From: CAZABG01 sp964483465
Lineage (GTDB): Bacteria; Chlamydiota; Chlamydiia; Chlamydiales; Parachlamydiaceae
Assembly: GCA_964483465.1 (NCBI GenBank)
Contig: CAZABG010000077.1
Location: 1 to 11,693, forward strand
Direction of reading: 5' to 3'
DNA: 11,693 bases
This document shows positions 1 to 5,924 of the stretch, piece by piece (the stretch's first letter is position 1; each line of letters starts with the position of its first letter). The position numbers and the translations under genes were made by a program. Under the pieces are notes generated by a model, which saw nothing but the letters and a program-made list of their open reading frames with translations, had not been told where the DNA came from and made no database searches.

Positions 1-221
1 GTTTTGATGTTGAAAGCAACCGTTTTAAAGCCTGCGTCTTTCAAAGTATCGGGCGATGCGATGACTCTTTCTGAAAAGAGTTGATCAAGTGTTCCTTTAA
101 TAGGGTGGTCTTCCGGAAGGAAGTAGGGTGCGGTGTAGTCCCATTGCGCCTCGCCAACGCTGTCTGGCCGATCATAGGCATGCGCGGAAACTAATAAAAA
201 TAAACAAATAAGCCATTTCAT
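1..221 (-). CDS. Secreted protein of unknown function, N-terminal part (runs off left edge)
   Basis: Reading the minus strand from the ATG at 221 gives 73 open codons to the window edge with no stop. The protein starts with a short classical Sec signal peptide: Lys at residue 2, a hydrophobic core over about residues 3-12, and an Ala-His-Ala site near residue 15 followed by Tyr-Asp. There is no lipobox cysteine, so a soluble periplasmic or secreted product is more likely than a lipoprotein. The mature part is acidic and aromatic (Trp, Tyr, Phe) and includes HPIKGTLDQLF. I do not recognise the family. No good Shine-Dalgarno precedes the ATG, but the signal peptide supports this start. It lies downstream of the LRR gene on the same strand, 195 bases away. 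The C-terminal portion is missing. Confidence 0.75.
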   Translation of the reverse strand, partial: MKWLICLFLLVSAHAYDRPDSVGEAQWDYTAPYFLPEDHPIKGTLDQLFSERVIASPDTLKDAGFKTVAFNIK

Positions 222-416
222 GACAGGTATGCTAATCGAGCAATTTTATTTTTGCCAGATTAAACCTGTTTATAAAAGCCCTTTTTGACGAAGTTTAGTT
301 GTCTAAGCTTCAAGTGAAAATTGCATAACGGCTTAAGGTTCGTACGTTTTACCTTCGAAATTACTTCACTGTTAAAGAAGATCAAAAATTATCAGGCTAG
401 GAAAATATCTATTTTC
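222..416. other. Intergenic stretch with a htpX 3'-end copy and a possible LRR-gene remnant
   Basis: No intact gene is visible here. It holds a 26-base copy of the htpX 3' end (333-358). About 36 bases further along the minus strand (273-297), a short reading frame LRQKGLL followed by a stop resembles the C-terminal LRQRGI of the adjacent LRR protein. Bases 401-416 form a short AT palindrome just after the LRR stop; it is too weak to call a terminator. Confidence 0.5.
333..358 (-). repeat. Direct repeat: displaced copy of the htpX 3' end
   Basis: These 26 bases are identical to 1877-1902, the last eight codons plus the stop of htpX. In the htpX frame they read EGKTYEP-stop, and in-frame stops appear within about ten codons upstream, so this is a fragment and not a gene. 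It has the same orientation as htpX and lies just past the LRR gene, so the pair of repeats brackets that gene. Beyond the stop there is only weak further similarity (a shared AATTTT-N-ACT). Confidence 0.85.
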
Positions 417-1739
417 TTAACTAATATCTTCTATACCCCTTTGACGAAGAGCATTTTTTTTACCGTCTGTGATTTGATGGCAACCAAACAGTTTCAAACT
501 AGTGAGGCCTTTAGGGAGCATGCTGAGGCCTTTGTCTGTGATTTGAGCGCAAAAACTTAGGTCCAAACTTGTGAGGCCTTTAGGGAGCATGCTGAGTCCT
601 TCGTCTGTGATTTGATCGCATTCAGTCAGATCCAAACTAGTGAGGCCTTTAGGGAGCTTGCCGAGTCCTTCGTCTGTGATTTGAGCGCAATATCTCAGAT
701 CCAAACTAGCGAGGCCTTGAGGGAGCTTGCCGATTCCTTCGTCTGTGATTTGATTGCAATATCTCAGATCCAAACTAGCGAGGCCATGAGGAAGCTTGCT
801 GAGTCCTTTGTCTGTGATTTTAGTGCAATGTCTCAGATCCAAACTAGTGAGGTCTTTAGGGAGTTTTTCGAGGCCTTCGTCTGTGATTTGATCGCAATTA
901 CTCAGATTCAAACTAGTGAGGCCTGAAGGAATATCTTGAATATTTTCGTTTATAAGATCTGTAAATGATAAATCTAGTATTCTTAAGGAACTGATCTGTG
1001 AAAGATCATTCAATATTACATTATTATTATTCCGGAAAGAAAGAGCAGTAATTCGGCATTCATCATATTGTTTGATTATCTCGCCTCTTTTTTCGAGAGA
1101 GGCTTTTGAGAGCACTGCGCCAAAATAAGCACCCATTTCAAGTTCAAGAGGCTCTCTTATATCTTTCGGCAACCCTTTAATAGATTTATAGAAAACGAGG
1201 GCTTTTGATAAATCATTTTCATCTTTAAAAGCGGCGATTTGAGCTTTAAATTGTTTGGAAAAGGAATCTAATACTTCTTTAATGTCTAAATAATTTGCTG
1301 CTAAAACAATGTCTAAAGGTTTAAGGGCGGCTTTCTCAAAAGATTCGGTAGGATAAAGGATATTTAAAAGGGCTAAAAATTGAAGCCTGCTTATCTGAGT
1401 TAATGGAATATGGTTTCCTTCGGCATCATCAAGAAGATCGCTAATCGTTCTTGAGTCTTTTTTTAACGCCTCTAGTTGAGAAGAAGAAAGAGAAAGGGTT
1501 GTGTTATCTGCAAATTCAAACCTCGTCGGTTCTTTAGTTGAGGAAGGATAAATGTCGCTGAAAACTTTTGCTGCGATAAGAACATCTTTTCCGTTCTTTT
1601 GCTCCGTTACCCGTTTCCAGCATTTTTCCTGAGCTGCCTCTTTACCCAATTTGGCGATAATTTCAGCAAATTCATTTTTTACTATTTCGGGTGTTGGCGC
1701 CGTATTGTAAATAGGTTTGGTTGAAATGCTTGTTATCAT
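417..1739 (-). CDS. Skp1/BTB-like plus leucine-rich-repeat protein, putative ubiquitin-pathway effector
   Basis: This is a 440-residue protein. Residues about 73-169 are colinear with the Skp1/BTB-POZ fold: a first strand (RFEFADNTTLSL), a helix pair around TISDLLDD, IPLTQISRLQFLALLNIL, then PLDIVLAANYLDIKEVLD, which closely matches the AANYLDIK helix of eukaryotic Skp1. Residues 251-425 are leucine-rich repeats of the cysteine-containing F-box/LRR type. After one degenerate unit come six full 23-residue repeats with LxxCxQITDEGL, plus a partial seventh. Such proteins usually act as substrate adaptors or Skp1 mimics in host Cullin-RING ligases, and related families are expanded in amoeba-associated chlamydiae. 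No signal peptide is seen, so delivery to the host would need a type III or similar route (inference). The ATG at 1739 is preceded by a weak GGGA and by a good promoter. Confidence 0.9.
   Translation of the reverse strand: MITSISTKPIYNTAPTPEIVKNEFAEIIAKLGKEAAQEKCWKRVTEQKNGKDVLIAAKVFSDIYPSSTKEPTRFEFADNTTLSLSSSQLEALKKDSRTISDLLDDAEGNHIPLTQISRLQFLALLNILYPTESFEKAALKPLDIVLAANYLDIKEVLDSFSKQFKAQIAAFKDENDLSKALVFYKSIKGLPKDIREPLELEMGAYFGAVLSKASLEKRGEIIKQYDECRITALSFRNNNNVILNDLSQISSLRILDLSFTDLINENIQDIPSGLTSLNLSNCDQITDEGLEKLPKDLTSLDLRHCTKITDKGLSKLPHGLASLDLRYCNQITDEGIGKLPQGLASLDLRYCAQITDEGLGKLPKGLTSLDLTECDQITDEGLSMLPKGLTSLDLSFCAQITDKGLSMLPKGLTSLKLFGCHQITDGKKNALRQRGIEDIS
465..923 (-). repeat. Tandem 69-bp coding repeats (LRR units)
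   Basis: Six full units of 69 bases plus a partial one encode the 23-residue LRRs. Neighbouring units are very similar at DNA level, sharing blocks such as GAGGCCTTTAGGGAGC on the plus strand, which suggests recent expansion or gene conversion. Because 69 is a multiple of three, the opposite strand also stays open here and produces a spurious repetitive ORF. Confidence 0.9.
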
Positions 1740-1766
1740 AGCTTTCCCATTAATGTATGGGATGAA

Positions 1767-1795
1767 ATTATATGCTTTTTGATTGATATTTTAAA
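1767..1795 (-). promoter_or_regulatory. Probable housekeeping-sigma promoter of the LRR gene
   Basis: On the minus strand, TTTAAA (1790-1795), a 17-base spacer and a perfect TATAAT (1767-1772) precede the LRR ATG, giving a predicted leader of about 20 bases. The LRR gene therefore probably has its own promoter and does not depend on readthrough from htpX. In the short leader a five-codon upstream frame (ATG at 1748-1750) ends in ATGA overlap with the LRR start; its significance is unknown. Confidence 0.55.
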
Positions 1796-1876
1796 TTATT
1801 AAAAACATTTATTTGAATTTAACAAAAACAATACTATTTTTAATTCGGCGTATTGAGGAGTAAAAATTAAGCCCTT

Positions 1877-1902
1877 TTAAGGTTCGTACGTTTTACCTTC
1901 GA
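1877..1902 (-). repeat. Direct repeat: native htpX 3' end
   Basis: This is the in-gene copy of the 26-base repeat also found at 333-358. It covers the last codons and stop of htpX. The two copies have the same orientation and flank the LRR gene, giving the geometry of an insertion at a gene 3' end. Confidence 0.85.
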
Positions 1903-2824
1903 GAGCTTGGATCCGTTTCTCGATAGGGGGGTGCGTCGCAAAGAGACTTGTCAACGTATAGTGATCAAAGTAAAGATGGTTAAAGGCAAGGCCCGTTTTA
2001 GGCATTTCGGTACGATTGACTTCTTTCTGAATTTTTTTCAGTGCGCCGATAAGGCCATCGGGATTTCGTGTGAATTGGACGGCCGATGCGTCCGCAAGAT
2101 ATTCGCGCTCGCGAGACACCATTGAACTGAGGATTTTTCCTGCAAAATAGGAGAGAGAGCCTCCAACGAGGAGAATGAGAGCAACGACAATCCCCCCGCC
2201 AAGACGGTTGTCTTCCCGGGAAAAAGAATTGAACTGAAAGATTTTGAAGGCAATGTAGAATATAAAGTAGAAGCCCATCAGCATCGCAGAAAGTTTCATG
2301 CTTAACTTCATGTCATGATTGTAGATATGGCCAAATTCATGTCCGATGACCCCTTGTAGCTCATCGCGTGATAGTTGATTAAGCGCGCCCGTCGTTACAC
2401 AAATAGCCGCGTTTTCAGGTGAAGTTCCCGCGGCAAACGCGTTTATTTGATCATTTTCAAGAATGTAGACTTCAGGAACAGGCAGGGTGGTAGCAATCGA
2501 CATCTCTTGCATGATATTCATCAGCATGCGTTCTTTTGGATTGTCGCTTTTTGGATGTATTTTGAAAGCGCCTACGGTTTCTGCGACATAAGCGCCCCCG
2601 ATGTTCAAGTATTTTGAGTAGTTAAAAAGGGCGACAAGAACGGTCACTCCTGAAAAAAGGAGGGCCGCATAAGGGAAGCTTGAATAGTCATAAGATTCAA
2701 AAAAAGCTCTAAACGCGATATCGATCAAAGCCGAAACGAATAAAGTAAGGGCAGCAAATAGGACAATAATCCAGCGGGTCCGCTTCTTGGCCTGTTCTTG
2801 GGCAAGCCAGAAATTGATAGCCAT
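1877..2824 (-). CDS. htpX: HtpX-like M48 zinc metalloprotease, membrane-bound
   Basis: The 315-residue length and layout fit the M48B HtpX family, integral membrane proteases that degrade damaged membrane proteins. Membrane segments are visible at about residues 18-38, 52-70, 178-198 and 211-232. The zinc site is HEFGH (162-166), with the third ligand Glu241 in SREREYLAD. The C-terminus has the usual HPPIEKRIQALEG. The start at 2824 has an AAGAGG Shine-Dalgarno overlapping the lemA stop, with only nine bases between the genes, so translation is probably coupled. LemA and HtpX-like proteases are commonly paired. The last 26 bases are duplicated at 333-358, beyond the LRR gene. The active site is complete, so the protease is expected to be functional. 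Confidence 0.96.
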   Translation of the reverse strand: MAINFWLAQEQAKKRTRWIIVLFAALTLFVSALIDIAFRAFFESYDYSSFPYAALLFSGVTVLVALFNYSKYLNIGGAYVAETVGAFKIHPKSDNPKERMLMNIMQEMSIATTLPVPEVYILENDQINAFAAGTSPENAAICVTTGALNQLSRDELQGVIGHEFGHIYNHDMKLSMKLSAMLMGFYFIFYIAFKIFQFNSFSREDNRLGGGIVVALILLVGGSLSYFAGKILSSMVSREREYLADASAVQFTRNPDGLIGALKKIQKEVNRTEMPKTGLAFNHLYFDHYTLTSLFATHPPIEKRIQALEGKTYEP

Positions 2825-2833
2825 TAAAACCTC

Positions 2834-3424
2834 TTAAAATTCTACTTTTACAGGTTTTCTCACCTGCTCATCTTGTACGACATAAAGATCGGCAGGGTGG
2901 TGGCCAAAGAATGAGGAAAAGAGGACGTTTGGGAATTCCTGCTGATAGGTGTTATAGGACATGACTTGGTCGTTATAAGCCTGGCGCGCAAAGGCCACTT
3001 TATTTTCAGTGCTTGATAGCTCTTCCTGAAGAACCTTCATGTTATCAGACGCCTTGAGCTGAGGGTAATTTTCAGCTAAAGCAAAAATATTGCCAAGAGC
3101 GCCTTTTAAGGTCGATTCAGCAGCAAGGAGGTCTTTGATGGAAGCTTGAGTTGGCCCGCCTGCCTTTTCAATTTTATCGCGAGCAAGAATCGCGGCGCTT
3201 CTCGCTTGAACAACGGCTTCAAGGGTACCTTTTTCATAGCCCATGTATCCTTTAACGGTCTCAATCAAATTAGGGATAAGGTCATAACGGCGTTGAAGCT
3301 GGACATCAATTTGGCTCCAGGCATTTTTAACCTGGTTGCTGAGACGAACGAGTTGGTTATAAATTCCAACGCCCCACAGAGCAAGAACCGCCAAAACAGC
3401 TAAAATAATAAGCGTGACCGTCAT
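2834..3424 (-). CDS. lemA: LemA family membrane protein
   Basis: The 196 residues match the LemA family in length and order. One N-terminal membrane anchor spans about residues 3-23, followed by a helical cytoplasmic or periplasmic domain containing the family signature YDLIPNLIETVKGY (about 47-60) and a C-terminal FPNVLFSSFFG segment. The biochemical role of LemA is not settled; its frequent pairing with HtpX-like proteases, as here, suggests a shared envelope-maintenance task. The start has a textbook AAGGAGG five bases before the ATG, and a TTGCCG/TATACT promoter lies just upstream. It is the first gene of the lemA-htpX operon, divergent from prfC. Confidence 0.96.
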   Translation of the reverse strand: MTVTLIILAVLAVLALWGVGIYNQLVRLSNQVKNAWSQIDVQLQRRYDLIPNLIETVKGYMGYEKGTLEAVVQARSAAILARDKIEKAGGPTQASIKDLLAAESTLKGALGNIFALAENYPQLKASDNMKVLQEELSSTENKVAFARQAYNDQVMSYNTYQQEFPNVLFSSFFGHHPADLYVVQDEQVRKPVKVEF

Positions 3425-3448
3425 AGAACCCTCCTTACAATCAACTTA

Positions 3449-3476
3449 AGTATACTACTCCTTGACGTATCGGCAA
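3449..3476 (-). promoter_or_regulatory. Promoter of the lemA-htpX operon
   Basis: On the minus strand TTGCCG (3471-3476), a 16-base spacer and TATACT (3449-3454) predict a start near 3442. That gives a leader of about 18 bases containing the strong lemA Shine-Dalgarno. It overlaps the divergent plus-strand promoter, so the two may compete for polymerase. Confidence 0.55.
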
Positions 3477-3491
3477 AGGGTAGGTTATAAT
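3462..3491 (+). promoter_or_regulatory. Strong plus-strand promoter upstream of a structured RNA or leader and prfC
   Basis: TTGACG (3462-3467), an 18-base spacer and a perfect TATAAT (3486-3491) give a near-consensus housekeeping promoter with a predicted start near 3498, about 200 bases before prfC. The strength of the match and the structured sequence that follows argue for either a small RNA gene or a long regulated leader. The -35 box lies inside the spacer of the lemA promoter on the other strand. Confidence 0.65.
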
Positions 3492-3530
3492 TCATTATTT
3501 CAGAGACATTTGCAAAACTTTATTGAATAC

Positions 3531-3555
3531 AAAAACGCCCTTTTGGGGCGGTTTT
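3531..3555. terminator. GC hairpin with A and T tracts, possible bidirectional terminator
   Basis: CGCCC (3536-3540) and GGGCG (3546-3550) pair around a TTTTG loop. Beyond a single A/G mismatch, AAAA (3531-3534) pairs with TTTT (3552-3555). It is terminator-like on both strands, with a five-T run on the minus strand. On the plus strand it would lie about 33 bases after the predicted start, where it could act as an early attenuator or simply as the first hairpin of the RNA. Confidence 0.45.
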
Positions 3556-3629
3556 CATCCACTCTCGCAAGTAGACCCTCAAAGGGTTCAACTTCCTCGT
3601 GTGGACAAGGGCAGCAGGGATGCCGTTCG

Positions 3630-3672
3630 AAAACAGCTCCAAAATCATCGGTTTTTAGGGCAAAGCTGTTTT
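3630..3672 (+). promoter_or_regulatory. Second hairpin, mutually exclusive with the closing helix
   Basis: AAAACAGCT (3630-3638) is perfectly complementary to AGCTGTTTT (3664-3672), and the T run continues to 3673. Its 3' arm shares bases 3670-3672 with the long closing helix, so only one of the two can form fully. Such an either/or pair just before a start codon is what an attenuator or riboswitch would show. The arrangement is visible in the sequence; the function is inference. Confidence 0.35.
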
Positions 3673-3697
3673 TGCAAACATCTCTTATAATAAATTT

Positions 3698-5275
3698 ATG
3701 ACATTAGAAACCGAAATTAAAAAGCGAAGAACTTTCGCTATCATCAGCCATCCTGACGCCGGAAAGACAACGCTTACCGAAAAATTGCTCCTTTATTCCG
3801 GAATGCTTCAAACCGCCGGAATGGTTAAGGGAAGAAAATCTTCAAAAATGGCCGCATCCGACTGGATGTCGATGGAACAAGAACGCGGTATTTCGATTAC
3901 CGCTTCGGCCATGCAGTTTGAATATAAAGACTGCGTTATCAACGTTCTTGATACGCCTGGCCACCAGGACTTTTCTGAAGACACCTATAGGACTTTGACG
4001 GCAGCCGACTGCGCTATCATGGTGATTGACGCCGCAAAAGGGGTGGAAAAGCAAACAAGGAAATTATTTGAAGTTTGCCGCCTAAGAGGCATTCCCGTTC
4101 TCACCTTCATCAACAAAATGGACATGCCGGGTAAAGAGCCTTTTGATCTTCTTCAAGAAGTAGAAGAGGTTTTAAAAATTGAATCTTGTCCGATGAACTG
4201 GCCGATCGGTGTCGCAAAAGAATTTACCGGAGTCTATGACAGAGCCGAAAAGCAAGTGTTAATCTTTATAAAGACCGCGACACGCGGGGCTCAAAAAGCC
4301 TTGATTGAGAAGAAACCTCTTGAAGAGGCGTTAAAACTCATTAATCCTAATGACGCTGATAGAGTGAGACTTGACCTCGATTTGATAGAGGGTGCAGGAA
4401 CGCCCTTCAGCCAAGAAAGGTTTTTAAAAGGGGAGATCACGCCTGTTTTTTTCGCCTCCGCATTAACGAACTTTGGTATCGAGCCTTTCTTCGATGCCTT
4501 TATTGAGCTTGCGCCTCACCCCTATAAACGTCCTGCAGATACGGCAAGCGGCGAAATTATTATCGATCCCTTTACCGCGCCCTTTTCAGGATATGTATTT
4601 AAAATTCAGGCCAACATGGATCCGCGCCATCGCGATTCTATGGCCTTCATACGCATATGCTCAGGCGAGTTTGAAAAAGATATCGTGGTAAAGCATCATC
4701 GTCTAAATCGTGAAATCCGTTTAAATCGACCTCACAGCATGCTGGCAGGGGAGAGGACTACCGTTGCGATCGGGGTTGCAGGGGATGTGATCGGTGTTAT
4801 CAACCCGGGCGTGTTCTCAATTGGCGATACGATTTCCATAAAAGGGGGATTTAATTACAAACCTCTCCCAAGCTTTCAACCGGAAATTTTCGCGAAAGTT
4901 TATCCAAAAGATGTAAGCAAAAGAAAAGCCTTCGACAAAGGGTTGAACCAGCTTACGCAAGAAGGCGCGGTCCAGCTTTTAAAGCCGATGGATCTTTCAG
5001 GGGATTTTATCATCGCAGCCGTAGGCCAGCTCCAATTTGAAGTGATGCAGTATCGCTTAAAAGATGAATACAATTGCGAAACCAAGCTTGAAAAGCTGCC
5101 TTACAGTTATTCTGCCTGGATCATAGGGGATCTTAGCACTTTTCAAAAGACGACTCAGTCGCTTATCGTTAAAGACAAAAATGATCAGCCCATGATCCTT
5201 TTTGCAGATAGTTATGAAAGAAGATATGTCGAGTCTTTAAATCCTAAACATCAATTGAAGGATTTAAGTGCCTAA
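3698..5275 (+). CDS. prfC: Peptide chain release factor 3 (RF3)
   Basis: This 525-residue translational GTPase removes RF1 or RF2 from the ribosome after termination, using GTP. G motifs are intact: G1 HPDAGKTT (18-25), G2 RGISIT (63-68), G3 DTPGH (85-89) and G4 NKMD (139-142). Domain II and the C-terminal RF3 domain follow, with the family's GAVQLLKP and AAVGQLQFEVMQYRL. Length and N-terminus (KKRRTFAIISHPDAGKTT) are typical of RF3, which fixes the start. No Shine-Dalgarno precedes the ATG. A TATAAT at 3686-3691 ends only six bases before it, so a leaderless message from a local promoter is possible beside a long-leader message from 3498. It is the first gene of the prfC-yhhQ-tgt operon. Confidence 0.97.
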   Translation: MTLETEIKKRRTFAIISHPDAGKTTLTEKLLLYSGMLQTAGMVKGRKSSKMAASDWMSMEQERGISITASAMQFEYKDCVINVLDTPGHQDFSEDTYRTLTAADCAIMVIDAAKGVEKQTRKLFEVCRLRGIPVLTFINKMDMPGKEPFDLLQEVEEVLKIESCPMNWPIGVAKEFTGVYDRAEKQVLIFIKTATRGAQKALIEKKPLEEALKLINPNDADRVRLDLDLIEGAGTPFSQERFLKGEITPVFFASALTNFGIEPFFDAFIELAPHPYKRPADTASGEIIIDPFTAPFSGYVFKIQANMDPRHRDSMAFIRICSGEFEKDIVVKHHRLNREIRLNRPHSMLAGERTTVAIGVAGDVIGVINPGVFSIGDTISIKGGFNYKPLPSFQPEIFAKVYPKDVSKRKAFDKGLNQLTQEGAVQLLKPMDLSGDFIIAAVGQLQFEVMQYRLKDEYNCETKLEKLPYSYSAWIIGDLSTFQKTTQSLIVKDKNDQPMILFADSYERRYVESLNPKHQLKDLSA

Positions 5276-5924
5276 CGAACTTGTTTTTTTTCTCTACGTC
5301 GCGATCATTGCCGCCTTTACCGCTATCGCCTCTCGACTTGGCAAAGAGGCGCTTATCGGCTGGATGGGCTTGGAATTGATCCTGGCTAACTTTTTCATCT
5401 TAAAACAAGTTGATCTTTTTCATTTTACCGTAACGGCAAGCGATGCTTTTGCAGTCGGAGCTTTTCTTACACTTAATATTATCCAAGAACGTTTTGGCAA
5501 AGAGGAAGCATCGCGCTCATCGATCGTTTCTCTCTTTATGCAGGGCTCTTTTGTCATTTTAAGCCTTGCGCATTTAGCCTATAAGCCAAGCGCCTCCGAT
5601 TGGAGCCACGATGCTTATGCATTGTTATTAACGCCGGCTCCTCGGATTGTAATATCTTCGCTTCTTGTTTTCTTTATCGCGCAGCGTATTGACATATGGC
5701 TCTTTAATAAGATTAAAGAAAGAACGAGCTTATCCTTTCCCGTTCGATCATCTGTTACGATGCTTTTTTCGCAAGGCGTCGACACTCTTTTGTTTACCCT
5801 ATTCGCTTTATCGGGGATGGCAGCCTCGCTAACTGATATCATGCTCTTTAGCTATACTGTCAAAGCAATACTCATTTTGTCTCTTAATCCGGCGCTTGCC
5901 TTTACCAGAAAGATTTACGCATGA
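5268..5924 (+). CDS. yhhQ: YhhQ/VUT-family queuosine-precursor transporter
   Basis: The 218-residue, mostly hydrophobic protein has about six membrane segments (roughly 5-22, 31-48, 56-72, 87-104, 126-146, 166-185 and a last helix near 190-210). Family landmarks are QERFGKEEASR (73-83), AQRIDIWLFNKIK (138-150) and SQGVDTLLF (168-176), matching the pattern of YhhQ/QueT-like (VUT) transporters. It should import a 7-deazaguanine precursor, most likely queuine here given the Tgt encoded next. The GTG start at 5268 lies inside the prfC end (8-base overlap) with a GAAGGA Shine-Dalgarno five bases upstream. Its stop overlaps the tgt start as ATGA. Both overlaps indicate translational coupling. Known family role: precursor uptake. 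Inferred: the exact substrate. Confidence 0.9.
   Translation: MPNELVFFLYVAIIAAFTAIASRLGKEALIGWMGLELILANFFILKQVDLFHFTVTASDAFAVGAFLTLNIIQERFGKEEASRSSIVSLFMQGSFVILSLAHLAYKPSASDWSHDAYALLLTPAPRIVISSLLVFFIAQRIDIWLFNKIKERTSLSFPVRSSVTMLFSQGVDTLLFTLFALSGMAASLTDIMLFSYTVKAILILSLNPALAFTRKIYA

Larger units (their letters stand above)
3498..3685 (+). ncRNA. Candidate structured small RNA or structured 5' leader of prfC
   Basis: No credible protein is encoded, but the stretch after the strong promoter folds well by eye. A closing helix pairs 3502-3506 with 3681-3685 and 3509-3517 with 3670-3678: 14 base pairs interrupted by one 2x2 mismatch. Inside are a GC hairpin (3531-3555), a helix of TCCAC (3558-3562) with GTGGA (3601-3605) capped by the hairpin at about 3569-3594, and GGCA/TGCC (3610-3624). 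The overall shape, a long rod of about 188 bases closed by pairing of its ends, recalls 6S-type RNAs, but I see no diagnostic 6S, SRP, RNase P or tmRNA sequence. The closing helix ends 12 bases before the prfC ATG, so a cis-acting leader is equally possible. Confidence 0.4.

Noticed and set aside
321..560. Plus-strand frame of 79 codons across the LRR gene end
   Set aside because: Most of it lies antisense to the LRR repeats and the rest crosses the htpX fragment, with no ribosome binding site.
612..926. Repetitive plus-strand reading frame of about 104 codons
   Set aside because: It is the antisense of the LRR repeats. The 69-base period keeps the opposite frame open, and the minus-strand protein has clear LRR and Skp1-like structure.
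1907..2253. Small frames on both strands inside htpX
   Set aside because: They are shadows of htpX, whose zinc-protease motifs fix the true frame.
3498..3685. tRNA, SRP RNA, RNase P RNA or tmRNA in the lemA-prfC gap
   Set aside because: A GGTTCAAC stretch resembles a T loop, but no cloverleaf or acceptor stem forms. The SRP GGAAG loop context, RNase P conserved core and tmRNA tag are all absent.
3462..3701. Plus-strand frame of 79 codons whose stop overlaps the prfC ATG
   Set aside because: Its TTG start is the -35 box of a strong promoter, so it would not be on that transcript. It has no Shine-Dalgarno, its composition is not protein-like, and the stretch is better explained as structured RNA.
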